From: Cyclobacteriaceae bacterium
GTDB taxonomy: Bacteria > Bacteroidota > Bacteroidia > Cytophagales > Cyclobacteriaceae
NCBI GenBank assembly: GCA_019638355.1
Contig: JAHBTY010000005.1
Span: forward strand, 62,001 to 126,000
Length of the DNA: 64,000 nt
Direction of reading: 5' to 3'
The position numbers were made by a program, and so were the translations under genes. The stretch's first letter is position 1. Every line of letters starts with the position of its first letter. Below, piece after piece: positions 26,053 through 35,236 of this stretch. The notes beneath the pieces were generated by a model that was given only the letters and a program-made list of their open reading frames with translations, ran no database searches and was not told where the DNA came from.

Positions 26053-27141
26053 ATGAAATCTCTTATAATCATTTCGCTTTCTGGTTTACTACTCATGGCT
26101 TGTAACAAACAACATGAAGATCACACTACGTTAAGCGAAACAAAAAAAGTGGATACACTCAAAGTGTTGTCTTTAAAGAGAGGGAAAGTGGAGAAACAAA
26201 CTTCATTGCCTGGAGAACTTCTTGCATTTGAGCATGTTGAGATTCATCCGAAAGTAACAGGATACATCAAGCAGTTAAAGGTTGATATTGGATCAGTTGT
26301 GAAGAAGGGGCAAATTCTTGCCGTGATTGATGCTCCTGAAATTCAATCCAGACTTGGTGAAGCCAATGGAAAACTTCAGGCTTCAAAAGCAAAATTCCAG
26401 ACCAGCCTGGATACCTACAACCGCATTAAAGATGCAGCTAAAACAGAAGGTGTAGTTTCCCCAAATGAGTTACAGAAAGCAAAGAATCAAATGCTAACCG
26501 ATAGTGCAGACTACAACGCTGCACGATATTCAGTCGCATCGTACCAGCAGGTTGGTAACTACCTTGCTATAACAGCTCCTTTCAATGGAATCATTACACA
26601 ACGAAATGTAAATGAAGGAGCTTATGTTGGATCACCAAATGAAAAACCTATTCTCGTGATTGAGGACAATTCCAAGCTGAGATTACGCGTAGCTGTTCCT
26701 GAGGCATTGACAGGAGTATCTTTGAAGGACAATAAAGTAAAGTTCTCTGCCAAAAGTAATCCTAATCAATTATTCGATGCGTTGCTGATGCGAAAGGCAG
26801 GAAGTATTGATGCAAATACAAGAACAGAGATTTGGGAGTTTGAAGTTAAGAATGAAAAAGGCAACCTGAAGCCAGGGTCATTTACCAATGTAGTTATGAA
26901 TATTTTTCGGGCTGAAGATTCATATCTCGTTCCGTTCTCTACCGTAGTGACAACCCTTGAAAAGAAGTTTGTGATAAAAGTAACAAAGGACTCTACACAC
27001 TGGATTGATGTTTCGCAGGGCTTAAACCTTTCGGATAAAACAGAGATTTTTGGTAGCCTGAAAGAAGGCGATACTCTGGTGATAAAAGCAAATGAAGAGC
27101 TAAAAGCAAAAGAACGAGTTGCAATTAGATTTGATAAATAG
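26053..27141 (+). CDS. RND periplasmic adaptor lipoprotein (HlyD-like)
   Basis: A 362-residue membrane-fusion protein. The start at 26053 gives a lipoprotein signal with lipobox LLMAC. The barrel-sandwich half-motifs (VEIHPKVTGYIKQLKVDIGSVVKKGQILAVIDAPE and YLAITAPFNGIITQRNVNEGAYVG) flank an alpha-hairpin (about 95-155). A C-terminal beta-barrel/membrane-proximal part follows. It joins the RND pump to the TolC-type channel. A TTG start 12 bases earlier is possible but gives a worse signal peptide. It is the third gene of the operon. Confidence 0.9.
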   Translation: MKSLIIISLSGLLLMACNKQHEDHTTLSETKKVDTLKVLSLKRGKVEKQTSLPGELLAFEHVEIHPKVTGYIKQLKVDIGSVVKKGQILAVIDAPEIQSRLGEANGKLQASKAKFQTSLDTYNRIKDAAKTEGVVSPNELQKAKNQMLTDSADYNAARYSVASYQQVGNYLAITAPFNGIITQRNVNEGAYVGSPNEKPILVIEDNSKLRLRVAVPEALTGVSLKDNKVKFSAKSNPNQLFDALLMRKAGSIDANTRTEIWEFEVKNEKGNLKPGSFTNVVMNIFRAEDSYLVPFSTVVTTLEKKFVIKVTKDSTHWIDVSQGLNLSDKTEIFGSLKEGDTLVIKANEELKAKERVAIRFDK

Positions 27142-27178
27142 TTGTTATGAAATTCTAAGGACTTAGAGGGGTTATTTT

Positions 27179-27727
27179 ATGAAAACTGTTCTTACTCTTG
27201 TTTTTCTCTCTATTAGTGTGATGGCTTTATCACAGAATGACACCAGTGGTGTGTATCTCAGTGCAGTTGACTTTAGCAACAATAAGCTAGCTGTGCCGTC
27301 AGCTTGCCCGTCACATGAAAATTGGATTAAAATTCAAAACCGTTTCATTACGGTCAAGATCAACCAGGAGAAATATAAGTTTGCTAAGTCAGAGATTTTT
27401 GGAGTGCGAACCTGTCGCAATACTTACCGAATTCAAAAAAATGCTGAATTCAAAGTTATCAATAACGACTACTTTATTTTGTACAGTCAATCAATATCGG
27501 TTGGTAGCGAGGGTAGTTTCTATGAAGATGTGTTTTTCTTTAGTTTAAGTCCAATTTCTGAAATTATACCGCTTACTAAGGAGGCCTTAAAAATGGCTTT
27601 TTCAGAAAATTCTAAATTCGTGACTTTTGTCGATTCGTCATTCAAACGTGACTACGAGTTAGGTACGTTCAATAAGCAGCTTAATAAATATATGATCGTC
27701 TACTTCTACGAGGAATCTATTAAGTAA
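27179..27727 (+). CDS. Secreted hypothetical protein
   Basis: A 182-residue protein I do not recognise. It has a clear signal peptide (about 1-19, ending MALSQ) and no lipobox or later membrane segment. The mature part is beta-rich with several aromatic strands (KYKFAKSEIFGVRTCRN, FKVINNDYFILYSQSISVGSEGSFYEDVFFFSLSP). It lies 37 bases after the adaptor gene in the same direction and before the two-component system, so it is probably the last gene of the efflux operon. Function unknown. Confidence 0.7.
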   Translation: MKTVLTLVFLSISVMALSQNDTSGVYLSAVDFSNNKLAVPSACPSHENWIKIQNRFITVKINQEKYKFAKSEIFGVRTCRNTYRIQKNAEFKVINNDYFILYSQSISVGSEGSFYEDVFFFSLSPISEIIPLTKEALKMAFSENSKFVTFVDSSFKRDYELGTFNKQLNKYMIVYFYEESIK

Positions 27728-27737
27728 GGATTCAGAA

Positions 27738-27771
27738 CTTCATTTTTGCTCCAATTTTACATTGTATCTTT
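27738..27771 (+). promoter_or_regulatory. Tandem CTnCA operator/promoter before the response regulator
   Basis: CTTCA at 27738 and CTCCA at 27749, 11 bp apart, with TGTATCTTTAA whose TA (27765) is 16 bp after the second repeat. Same layout as at 21499 and 29747. It implies that the two-component system controls its own expression. Confidence 0.65.
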
Positions 27772-27788
27772 AATTCAATGGTATTTTA

Positions 27789-28466
27789 ATGAAAGTGTTG
27801 ATCGTAGAAGATGAAGCGAATCTGCAAGGTGTCCTGATGGATTTCCTGTCAAAGGAAAAGTATGCTTATGATGCGGTAAGCACTTATCAGGAAGCGTCAG
27901 AGAAAATAAACCTCTATAACTATGATTGCATCTTGCTGGACATCAATCTGCCCGATGCCAGTGGCTTCAAGCTTTTAGATGAATTGAAAGAAGTCAATAA
28001 GGCCGAGGGCGTAATCATTATCTCTGCACGTGACTCCATTGACGATAAGATCAAAGGTCTTAATCTTGGTGCTGATGATTATTTAACCAAACCTTTTCAC
28101 TTATCCGAATTGAATGCCCGGATACAGGCGGTGATTAGACGAAAGAAGTTCGATGCGGGTCGTAAAGTATTGTTTGGCAATATTGAAATTGATTTGCTTC
28201 AGATTGTTGTCAAAATTGATGGCAATCTTGTTAGTGTTACCAAGAAGGAGTTCGATATACTTCAACACTTGATTGCAAACAGAAACATTGTCGTATCGAA
28301 GAACTCAATTCTGGAATATATCTGGGGAGATTACGTAGATAATTCACTTTCGCTTGATTTACTTTCAACACATTTGAAAAACCTGAAAAAGAAATTGAAG
28401 CAAGCGAATGCCACAGTTGAAATACGCAATGTATATGGTGTAGGTTATCAAATTATAGAGTTATGA
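27789..28466 (+). CDS. OmpR-family response regulator
   Basis: A 225-residue protein with a receiver domain (about 1-118; acidic pocket EDE near 7-9, phosphorylated Asp51 in LLDINLP, Lys101 in LTKPF) and a winged-helix output domain (about 128-223; DNSLSLDLLSTHLKNLKKKLKQ, VYGVGYQ). It overlaps the histidine kinase by four bases. Tandem 11-bp repeats in three nearby promoters, including its own, fit dimeric binding by this class. It probably regulates the RND operon and the DUF5916 block. Confidence 0.93.
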   Translation: MKVLIVEDEANLQGVLMDFLSKEKYAYDAVSTYQEASEKINLYNYDCILLDINLPDASGFKLLDELKEVNKAEGVIIISARDSIDDKIKGLNLGADDYLTKPFHLSELNARIQAVIRRKKFDAGRKVLFGNIEIDLLQIVVKIDGNLVSVTKKEFDILQHLIANRNIVVSKNSILEYIWGDYVDNSLSLDLLSTHLKNLKKKLKQANATVEIRNVYGVGYQIIEL

Positions 28467-29725
28467 AGACACGTAGCCTCCTGTCATTGTCTTCAAGGAA
28501 TTATCTGGTAGCCTTTCTTGTGCTCCTGGTTCTCTTCTTCTGGGCGTTTTACTTCATTCTTCACATTACAGTAGAGCAAAATATTGATGAAATACTTTCC
28601 AACAGACGAAATAATGTAATAGAGCTGTTTCAAGCGAAGGACGGAAAGGTTCCTGCTGATGAATTTGGCTTTACCGATTTCAGAATGGAGACTTCAAGTA
28701 TGCCAATGCAAGACCTGTATGCGGATACGTTGATATTTGAGAAGACCGATCAGGAATTTGATGAGTATAGAAAGCTTACATCCACTTTTGAATTTAAGGG
28801 TAAACTGTACAAGCTAGAGATTGTTAAGGCACACCTTGAGACGGAAGAAATCATAAGCACGATTGTTCTGTCGCTTGCCTTGACGTTCCTGCTAATGCTT
28901 GGCGTATTCTATTTTACTACGAGGTATTTTTCAGCAAAACTCTGGCAACCCTTTCACGATACACTTAGTAAGTTGAAAATGTTTGAGATTGAGAAGTCAT
29001 CAAAACTTGTGCTGTCTGATTCTTCCGTTGAAGAATTTAATATATTGAACAAATCAATTCTTGAACTGACAGAGCGCACGCAAAATGCGTTTCTGAACCA
29101 GAAACAATTTACTGAAAACGCCTCGCATGAAATGCAAACTCCATTGGCTGTCATTCAGAGTCAGTTGGAAATGTGGATTGGTGATCCTGCAATGACCGAG
29201 GTGCAATCTGAAAAAATCAGGATTCTACTGGATGCCATCCAACGCCTTTCAAAACTGAATAAGACGTTACTGCTCCTCGCCAAGATTGATAATCAGCAGT
29301 TCCCTGATCGAGAGAACAATGATTTGCGATTATTAGTGGAGAAGATTCTTTCCTACTTTGAAGGGCATCAAGAGAATCTCCAAATTGATCTAACCTTAAA
29401 CTTAGAGGAGACTGTTTTTATTGAAGCAAATGCTACACTACTGGATGTGCTGTTAACCAACTTGATAAAAAACGCTTTCTTACATACAAACAAAGAAGGC
29501 ATGATTCATATCAGAACTTCCCAATCAGGTTTTGAGATAAGGAATAGTCCTGGTGGTGAGGCACTTTTCCCAGACAGACTCTTTCAACGATTTTCAAAGC
29601 AATCAACCAACAAGGAAAGCTGGGGGCTCGGCCTTGCTATTGCTAAGAAGATCTGTGACGTGAACGGATGGTCATTAGAATATAAGTTTCAGGGAACGGA
29701 GCATGTTTTCATCGTGTCCTTTTAA
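28463..29725 (+). CDS. Two-component sensor histidine kinase
   Basis: A 420-residue kinase. Two membrane helices (about 14-36 and 131-152) enclose a roughly 95-residue periplasmic sensor. A HisKA domain carries the phospho-accepting His222 in SHEMQTPLAVIQSQLE. The ATPase domain has an N box NLIKNAFLHT (near 333) and G2 box WGLGLAIAKK (near 393); the usual DxGxG G1 box is reduced to NSPGG, which is common in Bacteroidota kinases. It signals to the regulator encoded four bases upstream. The stimulus is unknown. Confidence 0.92.
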   Translation: MKTRSLLSLSSRNYLVAFLVLLVLFFWAFYFILHITVEQNIDEILSNRRNNVIELFQAKDGKVPADEFGFTDFRMETSSMPMQDLYADTLIFEKTDQEFDEYRKLTSTFEFKGKLYKLEIVKAHLETEEIISTIVLSLALTFLLMLGVFYFTTRYFSAKLWQPFHDTLSKLKMFEIEKSSKLVLSDSSVEEFNILNKSILELTERTQNAFLNQKQFTENASHEMQTPLAVIQSQLEMWIGDPAMTEVQSEKIRILLDAIQRLSKLNKTLLLLAKIDNQQFPDRENNDLRLLVEKILSYFEGHQENLQIDLTLNLEETVFIEANATLLDVLLTNLIKNAFLHTNKEGMIHIRTSQSGFEIRNSPGGEALFPDRLFQRFSKQSTNKESWGLGLAIAKKICDVNGWSLEYKFQGTEHVFIVSF

Positions 29726-29746
29726 TGGTTTATCGAAGTATGAAAA

Positions 29747-29781
29747 CTCCATTTTTTCTCCAATATCTATCTGTAGCTTCG
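29747..29781 (+). promoter_or_regulatory. Tandem CTCCA operator/promoter before DUF5916 gene
   Basis: CTCCA at 29747 and 29758, 11 bp apart, with CTGTAGCTTCG whose TA (29774) is 16 bp downstream of the second repeat. This third copy of the pattern places the DUF5916 gene, and probably the genes after it, under the same response regulator. Confidence 0.62.
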
Positions 29782-29850
29782 TATTCATCGAATTGAATAT
29801 CTTGCTCCTGCAAGAGTGCAGTGAATTTTTAAGAACACGAAATTGTAATA

Positions 29851-32028
29851 ATGCCCCGTAAACTCTTAATAATCAGTTTGGTATTTCTTCTATCTCTTAC
29901 GCAGAACCTTCAAGCACAGCATAGTATTCCGGATACAGTTGCGGCTGAGTTCATCACAACAAAAATTGACCTTGACGGTAAACTTGAGGAGCCCGAATGG
30001 CAGACTGCTACTCACATTAAAAATTTCACTCAGCGTGAGCTTGACTTCGGTGAACCTTCATCTGAGAAGACAGAAGTGGCGATCGTTTACACAAAAACAG
30101 CCATATACATTGGGGTTTGGTGTTATATGCAAGAGCCTGAGAAAATTGTTGCCAAGTTTTTGCAGAGAGACTTTGACTTTGGCAGCGATGACAACTTTCG
30201 AATTATCATAAGTCCGTTCAATGATAAACGAAACGGTTATGAATTCATTATTAACCCACTGGGAGCGAGAGCCGATTTATTAGTTTCGGGGTCCGAGAGT
30301 AGCAACATTGACTGGAACGGGGTGTGGGACGCTTCAGCAACTATAAATGACGAAGGCTGGTTTGCAGAGATTGTGATTCCATTTACGTCTCTAAAATTTA
30401 AAAAAGCAGATGAGCACACCTGGGCTATAAATTTTGAGCGAAACATTCGGGCAAAGAATGAGCATTCGCGCTGGCAGGGTTGGTCGCGGGATTTTACTTT
30501 TGAAAGTATTGTGAATGCAGGAACATTAACAGGCATTCGAGATATTGGGTACTCAAAACTATTTGAGTTTAAACCCTACGGACTTACAGGCTATTCCGGA
30601 GAGAAAGACAAAGACACCAAGTATTCCAACAAACTCGGTGCAGACCTGAATGTGAACATCACGCCAACCTTAAAACTTAACTTGACAACCAACACAGATT
30701 TTGCACAAGTGGAGGCAGACAGGATTCCGGTGAATCTCACACGATTCAGTTTATTCTATCCTGAGAAGCGAGAATTTTTCTTGGAAGGATATCAGAATTA
30801 CGAATTCAATTTCGCAGGTAACAACCGAGCCTTTTATACTCGGACTATTGGACTGGAGAACCGACAACCCGTTCCTGTTATTGCTGGAGTAAGACTCTTT
30901 GGTAAAGAAAGGAAGAGCAATATTGGATTTCTATCCATTCAAACAGCAGAGGAAGATACAATTCCAACTACTAATAATACGGTGTTTCGATACAGACATG
31001 ATATTGGAAAGCAATCAAATGCCGGCTTTATTTTTACTTCTAAGATAAATGAAGAAAGTAGCAATCAAGTTTATGGAGTGGATGCAACGTACGGAACAGC
31101 AGAGTTTATGAAAAATAAAAATTTGATTATCTACGGAAACTTCGCACAGAGTTACACATCATTCAAAGATGAAGCGCCAACAGACTTCAATGGAAATGGT
31201 TATGCTTATCGCGTCTATGTTGATTACCCAAATGACTTAATGGACATCTTTGCGTCAATCAGTGAGGTGACGGAGGGTTTTAATCCGGGTCTAGGATTTC
31301 TTAATCGTGATGATTACAGGTTGTATAGTTGCTTTTTTCGTTATACGCCACGTTGGTTTACCAAGTATGGAGTCAGAAAAATGTATTTCAGGCCGTGGGG
31401 TTTTGATCTGTATCAAACACGGTCAACTGGCGAACTTGAATCCTTTAACAATGAAAGCAGACCGCTTGGATTTTTTCTTAAAAGCGGAGAATATTTTGAG
31501 TACAACTTGATTCAGCAGTTCGACCGACCAGATAAAGCATTTGACCTTACTGATGAAATTACCATTGAGTCAGGAAAATACTGGATGTTTCGCCAAGAGT
31601 TGCAATTCGGAACCTTCCAAGGAAGAAGGGTATGGGCTTTCGCAGCCTATCAATGGGGTGATTTTTATACGGGCAAAATAAATACGATTGAAACTGAGTT
31701 GGGCATTAATGTGAGTAAGCACATTAACCTAAGCTCTGAATACACTTACAATAACATAAATTTACCGGAAGGCCATGTTCGTACACAAGAACTTGCTCAA
31801 TATATCAACTATGCGTTCAACACGAAGTTGAATATTACTTACTTCGTTCAATGGAATTCTGTGGAAGATTATCTGGCCGGAAATTTCAGACTACATTGGA
31901 TACCAAAAATTGGAACCGATTTTTTCCTTGTGTTCAATCAAAGCTACAATGAGTTGAACAATTTGGATCTTCGCTATCCAAGAGCAAACACAGGCGCAGC
32001 AAAATTAGTATGGAGATTTGTATTTTAG
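29851..32028 (+). CDS. DUF5916 outer-membrane beta-barrel protein with CBM9-like domain
   Basis: A 725-residue protein. A signal peptide (about 1-22, ending LQAQ) is followed by a CBM9-like beta-sandwich (about 35-215; LDGKLEEPEWQTA, FRIIISPFNDKRNGYEFIINPLGARAD, WFAEIVIPFTSLKF). A DUF5916 region then reads as a membrane barrel, with many alternating aromatic strands and PEKREFFLEG near 305, ending in a terminal aromatic strand (KLVWRFVF). Such proteins are widespread in Bacteroidota and their role is unclear. The shared upstream operator links it to the efflux system. Confidence 0.85.
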   Translation: MPRKLLIISLVFLLSLTQNLQAQHSIPDTVAAEFITTKIDLDGKLEEPEWQTATHIKNFTQRELDFGEPSSEKTEVAIVYTKTAIYIGVWCYMQEPEKIVAKFLQRDFDFGSDDNFRIIISPFNDKRNGYEFIINPLGARADLLVSGSESSNIDWNGVWDASATINDEGWFAEIVIPFTSLKFKKADEHTWAINFERNIRAKNEHSRWQGWSRDFTFESIVNAGTLTGIRDIGYSKLFEFKPYGLTGYSGEKDKDTKYSNKLGADLNVNITPTLKLNLTTNTDFAQVEADRIPVNLTRFSLFYPEKREFFLEGYQNYEFNFAGNNRAFYTRTIGLENRQPVPVIAGVRLFGKERKSNIGFLSIQTAEEDTIPTTNNTVFRYRHDIGKQSNAGFIFTSKINEESSNQVYGVDATYGTAEFMKNKNLIIYGNFAQSYTSFKDEAPTDFNGNGYAYRVYVDYPNDLMDIFASISEVTEGFNPGLGFLNRDDYRLYSCFFRYTPRWFTKYGVRKMYFRPWGFDLYQTRSTGELESFNNESRPLGFFLKSGEYFEYNLIQQFDRPDKAFDLTDEITIESGKYWMFRQELQFGTFQGRRVWAFAAYQWGDFYTGKINTIETELGINVSKHINLSSEYTYNNINLPEGHVRTQELAQYINYAFNTKLNITYFVQWNSVEDYLAGNFRLHWIPKIGTDFFLVFNQSYNELNNLDLRYPRANTGAAKLVWRFVF

Positions 32029-32065
32029 CATTTCTAAAAAATGATTACTTATAAAAGCAAATTTT

Positions 32066-32788
32066 ATGAACAGAAAGAACTTTATTAAAACTTCCATGAT
32101 CTTAGGAGGAACAACCTTGCTTCCAACTAATAATGCCTTTTCTCAGAATCTTGATGAAACTGGCATGGACAGGCTTGTAGATAAAGATGGAAATTTTGCC
32201 CTCCAACCATTGCCCTACAGTGAAACTTTTCTTGAACCAAGCATGGATCAGGAAACGCTTCATCTGCACTACACCTTCCATCATGGCGATGCCGTGAAAG
32301 CAGCCAACAAAGATTTGCAGATGGTGAGAAAAGCACTGGATGAGAATAATGTAGAAGTGGTGGATTACTGGACTAAGAAACTATCCTATCACCTTTCATC
32401 TCACATTCTGCACACCATATTTTGGACAAATCTTACCAACAAAAAATCTGACCCGAAGGCTGAGCTCTTAAAACAAATTGAAAAGGACTTTGGATCGTAC
32501 GATAAGTTAAAGCTACTCATCTCCAAAACTTCCAAAGGTGTAGATGGCAATGGCTGGGGGATTTTAGGGTATCATCCTTCCACACAAAAGCTTACTATAC
32601 TCCAATGTGAGAACCACGAAAAGCTAACCCAGTGGGGAGTTATTCCGATTTTGGTAATTGATGTCTGGGAACATTCTTACTATTTAAAATACAGAAACCG
32701 CAGGGCAGAGTTTGTGGACAATTTACTGCCGATTATTAACTGGGATAATGTGGCAGAGCGATATAATGGGGCTAAGAAAATCAGTTAG
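32066..32788 (+). CDS. Fe/Mn superoxide dismutase, predicted exported
   Basis: A 240-residue SOD with an extra N-terminal segment (about 1-26, ending NNAFSQ) that looks like a signal peptide, lacking the twin arginine of a Tat signal. Fe/Mn-SOD features are the ligand region HLHYTFHHGDAVKAAN, then SYHLSSHILHTIFW, and the DVWEHSYYLKYRNRR motif carrying the last Asp and His ligands. It would remove superoxide in the periplasm. It follows DUF5916 by 37 bases and precedes the receptor gene by 30, in one direction. Fe or Mn preference cannot be told here. Confidence 0.92.
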   Translation: MNRKNFIKTSMILGGTTLLPTNNAFSQNLDETGMDRLVDKDGNFALQPLPYSETFLEPSMDQETLHLHYTFHHGDAVKAANKDLQMVRKALDENNVEVVDYWTKKLSYHLSSHILHTIFWTNLTNKKSDPKAELLKQIEKDFGSYDKLKLLISKTSKGVDGNGWGILGYHPSTQKLTILQCENHEKLTQWGVIPILVIDVWEHSYYLKYRNRRAEFVDNLLPIINWDNVAERYNGAKKIS

Positions 32789-32818
32789 TATCTTGCACTT
32801 CCATTAATGGCTCAGTAA

Positions 32819-35236
32819 GTGCGTAGCTTATTTATTATCCTGCTATTGTTTAAGGGAAGCACAATGCTTTTTGCACAAAGCGTTGGCTCTATAAAAGGCT
32901 TCGTGAAAGAAGGTGACGCTCCTGTAGTGTATGCCAATGTGTACCTCACCCTGAAGAACGACTCCACCAAGATAAAATCTGGGACAGTAACTGGTAACGC
33001 TGGAGAGTTCATATTGGAAAAAATCCCGCTTGAAAACTATGTGTTACACGTTAAGATGATTGGGTATGTCTCAAAGAAAATGGACATAACCCTGACCAGT
33101 GCGAATCGTGAAATTGATTTGAATACGTTGACCCTTGAAGCCGATGCCCTCTTATTAAATGCTGTAGAAGTGGTGGCCGCAAAAGAGCTTATCCAAAAGA
33201 CCGAAGATGGTTTTGTGATCAAGGCCTCTGATAACATCACTCAAATTGGTGGAACAGCTGCGGATTTATTAAAGAATATGCCAGGCGTACTTGTTGGCGC
33301 AGATGGAGAAGTTACTCTACGCGGAAAAACACCCCTTACGTTAATCAATGGTCGTATCTCCGGCATTGCAGGTATCGACCGCACGGCACAACTTCAACAA
33401 ATACCAGCCAGCAGCATTGAAAGAATTGAAATTATCAACAATCCTTCCGCTAAATACGATGCCGACTCCGAAGGCGGAATTATTAATATCATATTGAAAA
33501 AAAATGAAGACAGTGGCACGAATGGCGCTTTTGCCCTGGGTGCCGGATATGGTGATCGGTATCGCCTCAACGTATCGGCATTGTTAAATCACAAAACAAA
33601 TAAATGGAACATCGGTGGAGCCTATGATAATTGGTACACCACACGAACACGAAGCGTAAAGGGCGACCGCATTAATTACGATGTACCAGAAATCTACTAC
33701 CTAACCCAACGCAGATTTGACGAACGACTCGTGTTTTACCAGAATGCCAAAGCAAACGTAGATTTTACACCTAATAAAAAGAACAATTTTAGCTTTGAAG
33801 CGCTTTGGGCTTTTCCCGGAGAAGATAACCAGGAGACATTGACGAATCTGTATGAAGACATCAACAAAGATTTTACCGGGAGCAATCAACGTTACTCCAA
33901 TGAAATCCGAAGAAGTAATACCCTGGAGGGCTCGCTGAAATATTCAAAACGCTTTGACGACCCCGATAAGGCACTGACCGCAAACGTGAGCAACACATTC
34001 AATAAAGACAGAGAGGACACAGACATCACCACCACCAATTTAACTGAACAAGGAGAATCATTGGGCACCTCTTCGATACAACGCACGCACGTTTATCAAA
34101 ATACCAACCTGATGAATCTGTCGCTTGACTACAGTCAGCCGATGGCAACAAACGGTTTTATTGAAACCGGATACAAAGGCATTATTCGTAACCTTAATTC
34201 TGATTACGAAAGGGCAACAGAGCAAAATGGTGAATATGTCATTGACCCACTGAATACAAATGTTTTCGAATTTAAGGAACAGATTCATGCGGCCTATTTT
34301 CAATACACCGGCTGGCAAGGCGACAAGGAAACACCCACATGGAAATACAATGCCGGTCTTCGGGCTGAACAGGTGTGGAACAAGGGCGAGACAATAGACG
34401 AGACAGTTGATTTCTCCAATCAATATTTTAATCTATTCCCATCCGCCAGTCTTTCCTACTATACACAAAAGCAAAATAATTTCAGGATGAGTTATAGCAG
34501 GCGCATTTCACGGCCAAGCCTGGGACAATTGAGCCCCTTTACGGACATCACAGATTCATTAAATCAGCGGTCAGGAAATCCTAAACTAAAGCCTGAGTTA
34601 ATCAACTCCTGGGAGCTGACGTATAACCATTCACTAAAGAAAGGTTCAGTTTCTATGGCGGCATTTTACCGTTTAAGGAACAATGCCATTTTACCTTATA
34701 CAGTATTGGATGAAAATGGAGTTGCTTTTACACAGCCGCAAAATTTTGGTCAAGCAATGACTTACGGCACCGAGGCAATTGCATCCTACAATCCGTTTTC
34801 ATTTTATAGTTTCAACTTCAGTATCTCGGCCTTCAAGGTCATCATTGAAGATACCGGGGCGACCATGGAAGTTTCAAAAGACCTTGTGAGTTGGTATACC
34901 AAACTGGTTAACAATTTCTCGATCGGGAAGAATGGCAAGTTGCAGGTGATCGGGAATTATACTGCCCCAACCGCCATACCTCAAGGCGAGACTATCGCGG
35001 TATACTTTGTAGATATGGGTTATCAGCATCGAATAATGAAAGGCAAGGGCAAATTGGGCTTAGTGCTATCGGATATTTTCGATACACAAAAAAGCGGCCT
35101 TATCACTTCCGATTACAACTTTAATTTTAGCCGGATTACCAAGTTAGATACCCGGGCCATTATGGCCACGTTCGGCTATACCTTTGGTACTTCTTTCAAA
35201 GAAAATGTGATGGAGAACAGGTTTCGGAATGACTGA
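32819..35236 (+). CDS. TonB-dependent receptor-like outer-membrane protein
   Basis: An 805-residue protein with a GTG start at 32819; no better ATG precedes the signal peptide (about 1-19, ending LFAQ). An N-terminal carboxypeptidase-regulatory-like domain (about 23-105) is followed by a TonB plug (about 120-230; GGTAADLLKNMPGVLVGADGEVTLRG, SSIERIEIINNPSAKYDADSEGGIINIILKK). An OMP_b-brl_3 barrel continues to the C-terminus. Such proteins import substrates or form outer-membrane barrels. The substrate is unknown; co-directional placement with SOD and DUF5916 suggests joint regulation. Confidence 0.85.
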   Translation: MRSLFIILLLFKGSTMLFAQSVGSIKGFVKEGDAPVVYANVYLTLKNDSTKIKSGTVTGNAGEFILEKIPLENYVLHVKMIGYVSKKMDITLTSANREIDLNTLTLEADALLLNAVEVVAAKELIQKTEDGFVIKASDNITQIGGTAADLLKNMPGVLVGADGEVTLRGKTPLTLINGRISGIAGIDRTAQLQQIPASSIERIEIINNPSAKYDADSEGGIINIILKKNEDSGTNGAFALGAGYGDRYRLNVSALLNHKTNKWNIGGAYDNWYTTRTRSVKGDRINYDVPEIYYLTQRRFDERLVFYQNAKANVDFTPNKKNNFSFEALWAFPGEDNQETLTNLYEDINKDFTGSNQRYSNEIRRSNTLEGSLKYSKRFDDPDKALTANVSNTFNKDREDTDITTTNLTEQGESLGTSSIQRTHVYQNTNLMNLSLDYSQPMATNGFIETGYKGIIRNLNSDYERATEQNGEYVIDPLNTNVFEFKEQIHAAYFQYTGWQGDKETPTWKYNAGLRAEQVWNKGETIDETVDFSNQYFNLFPSASLSYYTQKQNNFRMSYSRRISRPSLGQLSPFTDITDSLNQRSGNPKLKPELINSWELTYNHSLKKGSVSMAAFYRLRNNAILPYTVLDENGVAFTQPQNFGQAMTYGTEAIASYNPFSFYSFNFSISAFKVIIEDTGATMEVSKDLVSWYTKLVNNFSIGKNGKLQVIGNYTAPTAIPQGETIAVYFVDMGYQHRIMKGKGKLGLVLSDIFDTQKSGLITSDYNFNFSRITKLDTRAIMATFGYTFGTSFKENVMENRFRND

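Noticed and set aside
27142-27178. Fourth copy of the tandem CTCCA operator before the secreted hypothetical gene
   Set aside because: The 37-base gap contains no such repeat; the gene is better read as the end of the efflux operon.
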